DNA of 64,000 nt from Spodoptera frugiperda (GCF_023101765.2 NC_064214.1:9926001-9990000), one strand, 5' to 3'; positions 36,013-48,881 are shown, counted from the stretch's first letter. The notes: generated by a model not told the origin, from the letters alone. Numbers and translations are program-made.

Positions 36013-38083
36013 TTGATTAAATGAACAAAAATAAAAGCATACATTACACATACTGGTCTTAATCAAAAGAAAATATACATTTATCACGAAAAGCCAACTA
36101 CGCCATTCGTCTACTCGATTCTTAATATCGAACTTCAAATTCGATAAAAATGCCATTCAAAATTATGTATGAAACATGAAACAGAGTTAATAAAACAAGT
36201 ATAAAATTAGCATAAACATATAATTCGAGTGTTGCAACCGTTTATCTTATATCTCAGCGGACAACATAGACACGACACCTAGTTTGTCACAGTCGGGTGA
36301 TGGCTGTACGAGAATATTATTTGAAAGCACGTAAATTTTGGACTTAGATTTTATTTATTAATTCTGTTGATCTATTATGTAATGAATTAAATATTAATTA
36401 ATTAAACTAAAATGTTTCTTGAACATTAAATTACAAAAATATTAATTATATTTGGTTTTAAAGTTGTAAAGGGTTCTTTAAAATGATTTAAAACGCTAGT
36501 GGCTCCGTTTCTCTGTTTCCAAGTGTAGATTGTTATAAAATTGTAAGTAGTTAAACTAGGGACACTAAAATACTTAATCCAGAGTTGGGATTGTACCCGC
36601 CGCGACAGCCATATAAAATAATATTTAGATTTAAAATCAGCTTCAGCAACTACGTTAGCTAAAACGCCTTGACAATCCCAAATTCAAAGAATAGGATTAA
36701 CACTGACACTGTCATTCGACAAATCATATCAAAACTTTTGTCAAACCCATATGTTAACTATTATTCACTCCTTCGTCTAGCAATTATGTGTCTATAACCC
36801 CATCCTCCAACCCACCCGGATCACAAACCCACTTATACCAATACCACTTCAAATATAAACACGAAGCATTTATAAAAACTGAACACAATAGGGTTTGATT
36901 AGCGAGGATTGGGCTTCGAGTCCCGGGCAGGGTACTGACCCAATACAATTAAAAATTCAAAGTATGTCGTGGCTATGAAACTTCTTAAATAATTGTACAC
37001 TGTTTGTGTAATTTTCTTACGTTTTTGGTGTTGTGACTGCCATTTTGAATTTTGATTTTTGATTAATTTCGTTTTGTCAAAATTGGGGGATTTGTTTAAA
37101 GGCGATTAGTGGTGTTTGTTGGGATTAGGACGTATTTGGAGTCAATTTTGGTAAAATTTGTTACATGTTTTAATGACTAATATTGTTTTGATTGTATTTT
37201 TAATTAAATGGTTGGAATTGTGACTGAGAAATGCGAAACATAAGCATCAAAATTCAAATTGATAGTTTTCAGAATCATGAAATAGCAACTCTTTATACAT
37301 ACAACCAATTACCAAAAATAAACCAAAATAAATTAATTAAAAAAATAATTCCACCTTGAAATAGAACAAAAAATATAAAAAACATTTCACTTCCATTTCA
37401 CTTATTCATATCCACCTTGTATATTTCTTTCGTAAATCTGCATTCATCCATCCTTCTTACATGACCAAAAATCCTAACATTCTCTCTTCAATCAACAAAT
37501 CCTTTATAATACAAAGATATAATTAAGTACAACAGTATAACAAAGAAATCTATAAATAAAAAAACCTCCCAAAACCCTACCTACATAAAAATACTTCTCA
37601 AATAAAGACTGTACATAACATACATACATAGGCCTAATTCCTAAACTTTTTCTACCCACATGTACCTAATGCCTTACGAGAACAAACACTGAGGCCTCCC
37701 CAGGCCACCGACGGCCTCAAAGGACTCAAAGAGCAGGCCATATTAAAATTTCCTTCGAAATAATCCGTACACAACACAATATCAAAATTTAATATCATTT
37801 TAATCTTAATTCTCCTTATTAATGTTGGCTAAGGAGGGGCGCTAGGGATGCTGGCTGTTACAACACTGAATTTTACACGACAGGTAAAGACTACAATTGT
37901 TTTAGATTCTTATATCTATTTTAAACACTATTTCTTTAGGTAAACATTTTTACTATTTTTAGTGTTTGTCTTTACGAAGTGAAGATAGTACCATATGTCC
38001 CTTAACGAAATGAAGATTACTTTCAACAAAAGAACTTAAACAAATATATGGTGATTTTATCCTATATTCACATGAAAAGTGTA
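36013..38083. other. Intergenic AT-rich DNA, nothing recognised
   Basis: No gene, RNA or clear multi-copy repeat. A tRNA-like box B remnant ('cttcgagtcccgggcagg') lies near 36909, probably from a decayed SINE. Confidence 0.4.
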
Positions 38084-38160
38084 TTTTTTTGGGATGGTAG
38101 AACGAGCTAACGAGCATACAGATCACTTGATGGTCAACTATCAGGGACGCCCATGGACGC
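38084..38160 (-). mobile_element. LINE/SINE family A tail, inverted fragment
   Basis: 'gagcatacagatcacttgat', 'ggtcaactatcagggacgcc' and 'catggacgc' are the complement of the family A end. Degraded. Confidence 0.6.
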
Positions 38161-38740
38161 TATTAGAATTAATTATAAGTAAAATTATCCTGATTCCTTT
38201 TCTTTAAATCTAAACTAAATAACAATGATTTCTGTCCTATTCATATAAAAAGTAAAATTAATTTCCAATAAATAAAATAAAACAGACATCCCAGAAACGG
38301 TAACCCTACAAAATCGCGAAAATCTTCGCTTTCCAACCTTCTCACTCAATTCACAACTCTACAACTCAAAGAACAGGGTTGAAAATCGTTCAAAAACCTC
38401 AAACATCTTTAGGAAAAGGTAGAAAGCTTTGAAATAAAGGTAAAGTTAAAAGATAAGTCTTGTCTTTCTTCGAACAAGGCTTAATTAGGTCGAATTACCT
38501 TTACAGTAATGTTTGGGATTAACATTTTGTGAATCTGTATTAAAGCGAGCGGAGGTTCAGGCAGACAATGGGGGGATTAGGGGCGGGGATGGATTTTACG
38601 AAAGAAGGACTTATTTGAATATTTCGTTTGGAGAAGTTGGTAAAAGAAGTATATGCAATATAAAATCTATCGATATCTACGTGGATCGAGTTAGCGCAGT
38701 GCCTGGGTGACTGGCTCAGACCAATATATTTTGAAGATTT

Positions 38741-38850
38741 ACATCATCAGCCTATAAGTGGCCACTGCTGACCAAAGGCCTCTTCTCGTATAGAGAAGGT
38801 TAGGAGCATAAATCACCGTACTCGCCCAATGCAGGTTGGCGATTTCAGAT
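38741..38850 (+). mobile_element. Lepidopteran interspersed repeat fragment
   Basis: 'catcatcagcctataagtgg', 'ccactgctgaccaaaggcct', 'cttctcgtatagagaagg' and 'cccaatgcaggttggcg' form the block order of a repeat common in moth and butterfly genomes. Single copy in this window; class uncertain. Confidence 0.55.
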
Positions 38851-40051
38851 ATACATATACATAGAAATTATAAGCCTAGTTTTCGAGAAAAAATCACATT
38901 GATGCTTGCCGTTAGTAAGTTTTGAACCCGCACCCTCAGACATGAGAAGTCTTAAACCACCGGCTACCACAACTTTAATTTTGTTTATCAATATGTAGTT
39001 TCATTAAAATAAATGCTTTGACTCAACAACCGAGTCTCTCAGAGATATAGCAAACCAAATCCCTATAAAAAAAGCATCAGGTACATTTTAATACATTTAT
39101 TTAGTTCATTACTCATAAAAAGGGGGGTGAACATTGTCACACTCGTTCACGGGGTGGATTCTTTAATTAAAACATCGATAGCGCCCTCTGATGGATCGCT
39201 GGCTCGCTAATTGATGGGCTTTGTGTGTACCGAGTTCGAATCCCGGCCGTGTTTAATTATATTAACTTTTTACACCTCTTCCTGGTGTTATTGATGTGGG
39301 ATAACTGTTGAAATGGATATGTTTGGGTTTTTGAGCATACATGTACCTACGTGGTGGTTTGTCGGTGAAAAATGAAAATAAAATTACATGAATGCTATAG
39401 AAACATATTGTGTGAAAACTGATATTAACATTAACAAGGTTTATGTAAAAAATATCGGTAGCATAAATGTTGATACTTAGGATAACTTGTGATATATTTA
39501 TTTGAGTTCTGCAAAGTAAACAAATTATGTTTTCAAAAGCCAAGACTAAGAACACTTTTCAGCGATTTAAGCTTTAATACAAGCAATCCTTCAAAGAACA
39601 AAACAATCATTACAAAAAACAAGACCTAAAAATCATACAAATACCATCACAGTACCAAAACCAGAAGTTAATCAACTCGTGAAAGTCAGTGCGTTCGATC
39701 AAACGCGCGCGCAACATAAGGCGGGTTCCACATGATTGCGCGGTGAATAGCTTCGGGAGACAAAACGCGAGTTATTAAAGAACCCATCAGTACACAATGC
39801 TGCTATGACAAAACTCTTACTTTGAACTCCTTCCTAATCGCAGGGAAAACTTTATTTTGTGGTGGGGTAGTCGCGGTTAGGTGGGTGGTTTTGATGCTGG
39901 TGAATTTGTTTTTTTTTTTGTCTCAGTTTCGTATTTGGAGAGTAGGGATAAAAACACGAAGCATATGGTAGCTAATATTATGTACTTTAGATGATATGGA
40001 ATAGCGTTTATATTAAATGTAGTCAACTATACATGCAACGCAAGTTGATAA

Positions 40052-40180
40052 CTTAGGGTATCAGTACGCGTTTGGCGCTCCGATTGGTTGATTTATTGGA
40101 GCTGGCTAATCAGAGCGCCTATCGCGGTCTCGTTTCGATCTAGTTAAACATAAAACAAACTCGTACTAAAAATAACTGTG
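40052..40180. mobile_element. MITE family 3, copy 3
   Basis: Inner inverted pair 'ggcgctccgattggtt' and 'ctaatcagagcgcc', with the right end 'aaaacaaactcgtactaa'. The left end is degraded. Confidence 0.65.
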
Positions 40181-40750
40181 CGTTATTTGACTAAAAGCAT
40201 GCATCCTTCACAAATAAAAGATGACCTACAGACATTAACAAATTCTTACATCTTGCTTAGGTGTGGCAACAGATCTCCAAAAGACTAATAAATCGATTCA
40301 ACCATTCATAGTCTTTACAAAATAACAGTATAATGATGGCCTACTATAAATACTTAGAAACTATAAAAAAAATAATTAACAACTATGTCTATCAACATAG
40401 TGAACGCAACATAAACATAAGATACACGTATGTTCTTCAAAAACAATATATTAATATCATCTTTATAACTTGTAAATAGTGTTATAATAGGGTGTAAATC
40501 AATCAAAGTTAATGGATGCAAAAAGTCTATAAACGGGCATGTATAGCCGTATAACTTGGAGACATTGATGTCGTCAGGCCACTTCATTGGCCTCCCATCG
40601 TAAAGTTATCATTACCATGTGTTTTATATTATTTTTATTATACATGAAGTAACTGTTAATAAAAAAAACTCATACTAGACAAGACTGGATCGGGGAAAAA
40701 TGTGTCACAGTGGCGCTTTTGTCGATTTTGGCTAAAGCTCTAAAAAGTTG

Positions 40751-40898
40751 AAGGCCCAATCTTCCCAATCCCTGTTTCCCCAACAACACTTAAATTCCTA
40801 ACCACTAAAAGGCCGGCAACGCACTTATAACGCTTCTGGTGATTCGAGTGTCCATAGATGGCGGCGATTGCTTACCATCAGATGATCAGTCTGCTCGG
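40751..40898 (+). mobile_element. SINE family A, 3' half
   Basis: 'aaggcccaatcttcccaatc', 'caacaacacttaaattccta', 'aaaggccggcaacgcactta' and 'cgattgcttaccatcagatg'; truncated before the terminal 'ccataaaa'. Confidence 0.75.
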
Positions 40899-41049
40899 TA
40901 ACACAATGGAATACTAGTTAAGAGTTAATACTGACTGTGTCACATTGTTATAGGAATCGTTTTATTCCAAAGTAATTTTTTGGACAAATATCATTACTTA
41001 CAGATACAAAATTAAATCATCTTAATTTCTAATTGCCAAGTTTTCCAAT

Positions 41050-41112
41050 AAAATCAAAGTCTCAAAATTATTTATTTCAAATAGACCTTGAAGACACTTG
41101 TGAACGTCAAAA
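41050..41112 (+). mobile_element. SINE-like family E, 5' fragment
   Basis: 'aatcaaagtctcaaaattat' and 'ttatttcaaatagaccttga' match the start of the copy at 25344. The rest is missing. Confidence 0.6.
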
Positions 41113-41127
41113 AATAAATCAGCGAAA

Positions 41128-41300
41128 TCAGTACAGAGTTCCCCAACCATACCAGGAGTGCATAAAACCGCAATGGTTAGGAGACAATGCCGCCACGGTT
41201 TTGTTCGACATCGAAGAGGGGCGCCGGGCGGACGGTAATGAAAAACATGGGAGCATGGGAGCCTCCGCCCCATGTCTCGATTGACTTGCATATCGATTCG
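41128..41300. other. GC-rich unexplained block
   Basis: About 170 bp, less AT-rich than its surroundings and open in more than one frame on both strands (for example + frame 41033-41284 and - frame 41022-41291). It matches none of the repeat families seen here. It could be a decayed gene fragment or an unlisted transposon; no domain is recognised. Confidence 0.3.
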
Positions 41301-41413
41301 CCACTCGATTCAATGATTTTAATTAGAATTTTTAAAGTCGGACTTTTTGTTCAGTTTTGTGGACCATTCTAATTAATGGTGTTAATTTTGGTTTAATCTA
41401 TGTAATTTTGACT

Positions 41414-41770
41414 GACTCGTTGGTCGAGTGGTCGTAAGTGACAAGGGGTCTGGCTACCGGGCAAGGGGTCTCGGTTTGGTTCGATTGGAATTGTGCCTAG
41501 TATATGGCAATAGGTCGGGCAAAGTGAAAATTTAGGTGTACCTTGGACTGGCATGCCTTTTTTCGGTTTTTCGAAAACTTGCTCTTTGTATTTCATGTCA
41601 CCTTTATTACAAATCGAACTCAAAGCACAGAATCTGGGTTGTGCCTAGAACTCTAGTAGTAATAGCAATAGGCTCACCCCTTATTGCATGGGACAAATGG
41701 TGATCCAAAGTAGGTGTACATGGTGCAGTGGCATGCGCTGCTACCCCTTCGGGATCCATAAAACGCGTGA
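41414..41770 (+). mobile_element. SINE family B, two partial copies
   Basis: The first part (41414-41545) has the tRNA-like head ('gactcgttggtcgagtggtc', 'aaggggtctcggtttggttc') and 'ttgtgcctagtatatggcaa'. The second (41638-41770) has the later body ('caataggctcaccccttatt', 'gcatgggacaaatggtga', 'ctaccccttcgggatcc'). Between and after them, 'acttgctctttgtatttc' recurs near 41578 and 41843. Confidence 0.7.
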
Positions 41771-42057
41771 CATTACAATTTGGCTAAATCGTTCATCCGG
41801 TTAAGATAATAGTTGAAAGCTTTTACGAAATTCTTACTCTAGACTTGCTCTTTGTATTTCAATGTCACCTTTATTATCTACAGATCGAACTCATAGCGTA
41901 AATTAATGACACGCGCATACTGAGAAACACCTCTGCCTATGCCTTTAGGCCGAATCTCAATCGCAATTAATGAAGATTATTGTACACTATAAACTATTTT
42001 TCAAACAGTTTCTATTAGCCCTAGATCTAGGTCTTAAATAACGACACTCTTGTCACC

Positions 42058-42129
42058 GGGGATGTAACTCAGTGGTAGAGTGTCTGCTTCGCATGCTGAA
42101 AGTCCTGGGTTCAAATCCCAGCATCTCCA
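42058..42129 (+). tRNA. tRNA-Ala (anticodon CGC), copy 1
   Basis: A complete 72-nt cloverleaf. The acceptor stem GGGGATG/CATCTCC carries the G3:U70 pair that specifies alanine charging; the D stem is ACTC/GAGT; the anticodon loop TTCGCAT has CGC at 42090-42092, reading GCG. The T arm is CTGGG-TTCAAAT-CCCAG and the discriminator base is A. Position 10 is A and the anticodon stem has one T-T mismatch, shared by all four family members here. Box B (GGTTCAAATCC) is good; box A has A for the usual G. A T6 run 14 bases downstream would stop RNA polymerase III. No intron and no encoded CCA. Confidence 0.9.
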
Positions 42130-42267
42130 CATTATTCTTTTTTGGTTTTTTATTATATTTGTTTTGACTATTTCACATAGTTGAAGTTTGTTTGTTTTTC
42201 TCACATAGTGGAAGCAAACGAAACAATTTAACCAAGAATTGTATTGTGAACCTGATTGAAAAAGAGT

Positions 42268-42450
42268 AACCTATGGAGTTTCTTGCTCGTTCTTCTACAT
42301 AGGAATCTACACTTTGGAACGAGCAAATAGCTTCACTAGAGGACTGACCGACAGATAGACATTTTTAATATTATTATATTTGCTTTGACGTCCGAAAGTG
42401 TTTTCGTAAAGTATTTGCAAAAAATAATTTTGACTTTGACTTTGATTTTG
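42268..42450 (-). mobile_element. SINE-like family E, inverted copy
   Basis: 'acctatggagtttcttgctc', 'gaatctacactttggaacg', 'aatagcttcactagaggact' and the end 'tttgactttgactttga' are the reverse complement of the copy at 25344. Confidence 0.75.
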
Positions 42451-43924
42451 ATGTATACTAATAAACAGAAGATACTTTTTAAAAAAATCTAAGGGAGAAG
42501 TGAAAAGAAACCTTTTTCAAAAACAAGGTTCTACACGACATCTCTCGACTTTTATCGAGTACCTATGTTGAGTTGCATTGAGTGTATCGAGTCGTATTGA
42601 GTGTATCGGTGGAACAATACGCGTACAATGAATGTTTGTGGCTGTATATCATCGCGGCTCCAACGAACAATGGCGCCCGCAGCCGGCGCTTGCGCATGCC
42701 TGTGGCATAAGTGGTTTTGATACTTGAAAGATTTTTTTCTTTGCACGTAGTTTAATGTAAAGTGTGATATTGAGACCTAGTTGATAAGTAATTTTGTCAG
42801 GTTTTAATAAAACTATTATTGTCAGGAAACTTGAGGTCGTCGATCTTAAATTTAGTAACTCATTTGTATTTTAGAAACACAGCGTAGTTTCAATACAAGT
42901 TTTTCTACTATTGTAATGTATTAATTGCAATTAATTATATCTCATCACTAATTGAGATCAAGATTAATTACCGAAAATCTAATTCAAAACTTAAACATTT
43001 AAATTAGGCCCAATCGGCGCATAGGCATGCTCGGAGACCTAATTTGCTTTATATTGTTATTTAAATTTTGTAATGTTTATCTTTTTTATTATTATTTCTG
43101 TCTGTACCACTCTGCATATAATGTGCCGAATAAATGCTTTATCTTTCTTTCTTTCTAAAAATTTAAATAAAATCAAGTATCAAAACCTCTATACCTACTC
43201 TGTGTTTTGTAGTAAGTCCACTAAATACCGTGTTATAAACTAACCGGCAATGTCCGGCGGTCAATAATACATTCGAAACTAAAATATTGAAAAACAGGGT
43301 GTCTTAAACACCCTCACTTCCCATACCCATGACACACACATTGTCCCCGAAACAATCGGAACTGTCTCAAAAATATCAAGATCACACACCTATAGCTTCA
43401 CTTACAAAAACGCCTACACACCTTTATCACAAACACATAAGGTTTAAAATCGCTTGGCTGGAGTTTTTAGAGCTGTTTCATTAAGTTTGTAAGTAACAAA
43501 AGAGGTTTTGTTCGAAATGTGTAGTAGTAGTCTAAACATACCAAGAAGGTTTTTGTTCAAAGGTCTGTCTATGGTTAGCCGCGATTTATGGCATGTAGGC
43601 GCAGGATTAGTGTTGCCAATGTATTTAAATATAATTTAAGTGTCGTGGGAACTTGGTATCGGCAATAGAATTGTGATCTTTTGACAGTTAAGCCGCTAAA
43701 TGGGCCGGAATGGCCTTTTGTTGTTGTTTGATTTGATACAGATGTCGGCGATGAAGGTTTTGATATTGCGGTCTTAAATGGAATGACCGTTGGCGATCTT
43801 GAAGATAAAATAAAAAGGACAGATGAATGGGGATCGGAAGCCTTGTTGTTTAAGTGACTACGATCACAATACTAAGAAAAAACATCCCAGAACATGGAAA
43901 ACACTTTTCTTCCACTATAACCCT
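42451..43924. other. Intergenic DNA
   Basis: No gene recognised. 43105-43157 ('gtgccgaataaatgctttat' then a CTTT run) resembles the extreme 3' end of a LINE. Confidence 0.4.
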
Positions 43925-44073
43925 TTTTAAGGGGACAAAATCATCCAATGACTCCCTTCGCCTTGGGCGAGGCGAGAGGGAGCGTCAGACTCTAACTGAC
44001 TAAAAACCACCCCGTTCCTACTCCTGCTTTTCAAGCCGGAGCCCCGGTATACCCACAAGTCCGCAGCTCCGGT
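43925..44073 (-). mobile_element. SINE family C, inverted copy
   Basis: Reverse complement of the family: 'cgccttgggcgaggcgagag', 'gactaaaaaccaccccgttc', 'ctcctgcttttcaagccgga' and 'gtccgcagctccgg'. Confidence 0.85.
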
Positions 44074-44801
44074 CCACTATAACCCTCCAAATCCTAGGAT
44101 CTTTACAGAATCAGTAAGCACACAAAGCCTCTTTATGACCACCGTTAGTATTGCTAACTACAGACGAATGATCTATACGACAACTGTCTTCCACTAAGCA
44201 CACCATTATTTTCCACTACACTTGAAGATAATAAAAAATATGCTAAGTTCAAAAGTCTTCAACAATGAGTCTACCTTACAAAGTTAAGTCATATATGTAA
44301 AACAACATAATGACTTAGGTTATGGCAAAAAAATATCCTTAATTCAAAAATCTTCAAGAATAAGTCTACTATACCAAAATAAGTTATATATAGAACAACA
44401 TATGATTTATTTCAGGTTATGACATATGTAATTATGATAAATATATCTAACACATGCATAATAAAACCTCGGTCATTGGTCATATGCGTTCCCAATAAAA
44501 TGATATTGCGCCCTAATAGCCCTCCCAATTATGCATCGCTCGCTGTGTACTAGCCACTGAGAAACAGCAGGACTTTTATGCACATCTGTCGTGTGTTATG
44601 ATACCCTGGTCATCACACTCTGATTACTTGGAATTAATCAATTTTATTAATATTCATTATAGTTGGGGTCAAAATTTGTTTTTTTATTATGGAATAGGGC
44701 ACAAACGAGCTGACATATTATTACAATTGTGTCAGAATGTTCGATCACTGAGCAGTGCGAGAGGGACGGAGCTATGTAGGTTGTATAGCAGACTAAGGCC
44801 C

Positions 44802-44864
44802 CAGGTCACCTGATGGTAAGCAATCAGCGCCGCCCATGGACACCCGCAACACCAAAGGTGTCAC
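44802..44864 (-). mobile_element. LINE/SINE family A tail, inverted
   Basis: 'caggtcacctgatggtaagc', 'aatcagcgccgcccatgga' and 'cacccgcaacaccaaagg' match the 3' end of the LINE at 48882. Confidence 0.7.
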
Positions 44865-45149
44865 ATGGATCCAATTCGGTCAACTACTTTTTTGTTTGGA
44901 CACACTAATAAATAGCACAGAGTCTCATTACCAGCTCAAGACAATTTTCAAAAGAGAACCTTCCTTACTTCCTTCTCTAGACCTATTTTACAATCTCACC
45001 ATCACCTAAATCCCTCAAAAACCCGTCCATAACTCTAATTCCTCTCATCTGCACCCCAAAACCTTGACACTCCAATAAAACAATTAACTCCCTCTACATA
45101 CATATGGGGGGAGGACCCCGAACCAACGACCACATGTATACACAACTGC

Positions 45150-45252
45150 ATCTCAAACTACACAGTAACCAGTATATCATAGTCCCGCTTTGTATGGCCT
45201 TCCCGTACACTCAGAGGTCAGTTTACACTGGTATTGTATAGCTTAACGTGGA
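45150..45252. mobile_element. MITE family 4, copy 2
   Basis: Left 'ctcaaactacacagtaacca', right 'actggtattgtatagctta'; the inner 'cgctttgtatggcctt' is shared with the copy at 60594. Confidence 0.7.
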
Positions 45253-45601
45253 TTCTGTAAATGGTAATTCATCAATAGCCCGCGGTGCTAATTGATTTCT
45301 ATTTGCCCCTCTTTAATTGTTGCGTGTGATTCGCTTTTCTCTGAATTATTCATTTCGAATGCAATATATGCTGTGTTGTGAATATGTATTGCATTTGTTC
45401 GTAAAAATGCATTGCGTTTGTGCGTTGAGTTGACTTTTGATTAGTATCATCTATCGGTCCACATCTTCACTTCGCCGTTCTGGTAGTAAGCGGGTTGGTG
45501 GCCAAACCAAGACTTATCAACGTTAAAAAAATGTATCTAAGTTGGTTATGCATTGGTTTTTGGATGGTAGAGAGTAAAGTTGAAATTACCTAACATTAAA
45601 A

Positions 45602-45672
45602 TGGATGCAGGTCGCTTCCAACCGGCCTATCTGGAAGTCATTAGGGGAGGTCTATGTTCAGCAGTGGACGTC
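45602..45672 (+). mobile_element. RTE-like LINE tail fragment
   Basis: 'ggatgcaggtcgcttccaac', 'cggcctatctggaagtcatt' and 'gaggtctatgttcagcag' parallel 14511-14632. Confidence 0.65.
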
Positions 45673-46284
45673 ATGACGCAGCCGTGGACGAAATGGATAC
45701 AAACTACGTCATAAAATTGTTCAGTTCTTGATATTCCACAAATTAAAACAAGAGAGGTCTCTATACTAATGACGGTAATGAAAAATCGCTTCCTAAATCT
45801 ACTCAAAATAAATTGAAATTAAGTCAGGATTGATCCAAAGATACTGAAATAAACGTAAGTTTTTTCACAGAAACCCTTAAATAAGGTCTTAAACTATGAT
45901 CATCTAAAATAACTTACTCAAAGCGAAACTATTTGAAACACAGAAACTATGCCTGAGGGGGATGAACGAACAGAAATTGTTATTTTATTGCATCCGGGAG
46001 CACACATGTCATATTTTATTCTCCACTAGGAATTCTGTGGATTTGCAACTTCCCTTCCGATTTACAACAACGAAGACATTTTTCTACAACCCCATGACCC
46101 TTATGACCTTGGTAATAAAGGCTTTTTGGGCATTTTTGGAGAATTTTCTAGATTTTTTTGAAAGTTTGTTGATATAGTGCGTGTCCTTTTACGCACGGAT
46201 GAGGAGTATATCATTTTCTTTGTACAAATGGTTTGTGGGATTCTGTGAGGCGGTCTAATCTAGTAGAATATAAACAATGCCATC

Positions 46285-46309
46285 GTCTGTCTGTCTGTCT
46301 GTCTGTCTG
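46285..46309. repeat. (GTCT)n microsatellite
   Basis: About six tandem GTCT units. Shorter runs of the same type occur near 21250 and 49960. Confidence 0.9.
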
Positions 46310-46558
46310 CCGCTTCGTCTGCAAGGAAATGAGGTGCGATTTACATTCTACTTTGGCTCGTGTTGCTAAATTATGTGCACATTTTTTTGTGCTCTTGTGT
46401 AACGCATACGAATTGGGTACGCGTAGTGAATTTTGAATTAAAATCACGAACTTCTCATTTTTGATAAATTGGTGATTCTTGTGGTTTTGTTATCTCATGC
46501 TTTATGGACGTAAGATTGCGCATTATTTCTAATGATATCAAGATGTGCTAAAACTCTT

Positions 46559-46702
46559 TTTGAAAGACATCATCCAATATTATCTCCGCCTCGCCGGCGA
46601 GGCGAGAGAGAGTGTCAAATGTTACTGACTAAAAACTACCCCGTTCCTACTCCTGCTCTTTGAGTCGTAGCCCCGGTAACACTAGGCAGTCCACAGCTAC
46701 AC
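46559..46702 (-). mobile_element. SINE family C, inverted copy
   Basis: 'cgccggcgaggcgagagaga', 'ctaaaaactaccccgttcct' and 'actaggcagtccacagct'; reverse orientation and slightly shortened. Confidence 0.8.
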
Positions 46703-46931
46703 GATCAGCAATAACTGGACTTGTTTTTATATTGTAGCTCTGTTAAGTCCTAAATAACCTACTTAGTTTGTCCTGAGATGGAATTTAAATCCTGAGTACT
46801 CGAAATTCATTCAAAACAACTAATAATAAAAACCAATCAGGAATGCAATTTCAACAAAAGTGATCACAATCAATCTCGTTTCGCACAATACACGAAACAT
46901 TTCTACCGTCCAGTCATCAGGCTATTTTTAC

Positions 46932-46956
46932 TCAGCCGGGAATCGAACCCGGTCGT
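46932..46956 (-). mobile_element. SINE family B head remnant
   Basis: Only the complement of the tRNA-like box B region survives ('cagccgggaatcgaacccgg'). Confidence 0.45.
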
Positions 46957-47331
46957 AAATCACCAGAGGTATAAGCACTAATGTCGTGGAACTAACACTG
47001 AATTTCACGCTCCATCGCAACTGTTAATGTGGACCAAATCATGTTTTCATTTCCAAACGAAAGCAATACCCATTTCTTATTGGAATTTAAAATTATTTAA
47101 CGGATTTTTTTTTAAAAGAGAGTAAAAGTGAACATGGCCGCCTGTCAAAAGAATTTTTGAATTTGGAATCTTGATTTGTTTTTTAAAGAGAACAAAATTA
47201 AAATGGCATCTTGTCAAAAGAAGTGAATATATTTTTTAATTTGGAATCTCAAATATTTAGCTACTGCTGTAAATGGTAATTAGATTCTATATTCAAGAAT
47301 TACCGTTTATGATAGAAATTAAGGCAAACGT

Positions 47332-47465
47332 CAAAGCATTTATTTCAAATAATCCTCAATTAGGCACTTTTGAAACGTCAAATTGAATTGTCCGTCAGTC
47401 CGTCTGTCAGTGAAGCTATGTGCTCTTTCCAAAGTGTAGTGTAGCTTCGAATCGAATAAGAATAT
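47332..47465 (+). mobile_element. SINE-like family E, copy
   Basis: 'gtcaaagcatttatttcaaa', 'caattaggcacttttgaaac', 'cgtctgtcagtgaagctatg' and 'ctttccaaagtgtagtg'. Confidence 0.7.
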
Positions 47466-48009
47466 AATAAGAATCTGGATATTGTACCTACATCGTTTTT
47501 GTAATTTCTTGTAAAACAAATATTTTTCTTTTAAAGACATGTCCAAATACTTTTTTTTTAAATAAAAAAAACTTTAATCTCATATCCCATTCCCATCTGT
47601 TACAAATCTAAACTAATACAAATTCTAATAAGAAAAAAAATGAACCAACAAGAAAATCTATATGAAAATGCTCCTAAGTCCTAAATAAGATTCCTATCAG
47701 AAATCCTAGGCTCCTAGTCACCAACGAGACCTAGACACAACCTTATCAATGTATTTACAATAATATAACCTATATGTCTACATTATGAATATTATTATCC
47801 ACATACTAATAGGCATATTCCTAGAAATGGACCGCGGGTAAAGCCGCACACATAAGTTATACTTCAATAACTGATTATTTAATTTACACTGTTATGTTGT
47901 TATTACAATAATTTCATTGTATTAGGAAAAGGAAGATATCACGTTAATAGACTGTCAGTCTTTATTTTCTTAATCCATAGTTCCATACCAATCTTACATT
48001 TCGTTACAT

Positions 48010-48304
48010 GTATATTCCATTTCCACATGTTACGAATTGTTTAAATCTTAGAGGGAAGCAATAAAATAAAATAAATTGTAATTCAAATTAATTCCTATAG
48101 GAATTTCTTCTGACAGACCTATAAGTCCTACAACTAGAAATGTAATATAAAAAATGTATAATTATTCCATTTCCACATGTTACGAATTGTTTAAATCTTA
48201 GAGGCAAACAATAAAATAAAATTAATTCTAAATTAAAATTAAATCCTATAGTAATTTCTTCTGACAGACCTATAGGTCCTACAACTAGAAATGTAATATA
48301 AAAA
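48010..48304. repeat. Tandem duplication of a ~145-bp unit
   Basis: Two successive near-copies, about 48010-48157 and 48162-48304, share 'ttccatttccacatgttacg', 'aattgtttaaatcttagagg', 'tttcttctgacagacctata' and 'ctacaactagaaatgtaata'. A more diverged relative lies at about 47580-47720 ('cccattcccatctgttac'). Nature unknown; no coding. Confidence 0.75.
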
Positions 48305-48881
48305 ACAAGATATTATCTTCCTCACATTTTGAAAAACAACCCTGTAAGAATTTTGATTTAATACCATTGTTAATAGATATTAAGTTCATTTATGTAAATA
48401 TTCCTATGAGGATGACATAATCACTGTGGGATTAAACCCTCTTATTAATTTAATAAAGATTTTAAAGAAAATGAATGTTGTTTATTAGGTAGGCTATAAG
48501 GCCTGTCCTATAGGCCATAGCCATCCCCAAAATCACCATAGCCCATAGCCCATGGCAAAGCCATGGTGAACTCGTAACATCTCACCCAAGAGCATTCACC
48601 CCTGACCCCTAAGTGCCTCTGGTCATCTCGAGACGTTTGCCCTCTCGCTCGCACTTACATATGAGTTTGTATATGCATCCTTGTCCCGCCGTGCACGATC
48701 CGATCCGAGTGGATCCGGGTATATCCTCAGAATTGCAGTATGTTGTACGGTTCAAGAGTTGTGGAATTGAGATTGGATTTTTTGTTAGATTTTTTTATAT
48801 GATAATCAAGAGAATTATCTTAGACCAGTTTTTAAAAAAATGGTGTTGTAAACTTAGGTAGATTTTTTTTGTTTTTTTTTT

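Noticed and set aside
39225..39255. tRNA-like 'gttcgaatcccggccg'
   Set aside because: Only a box B-like remnant; no acceptor stem or anticodon arm can be folded.
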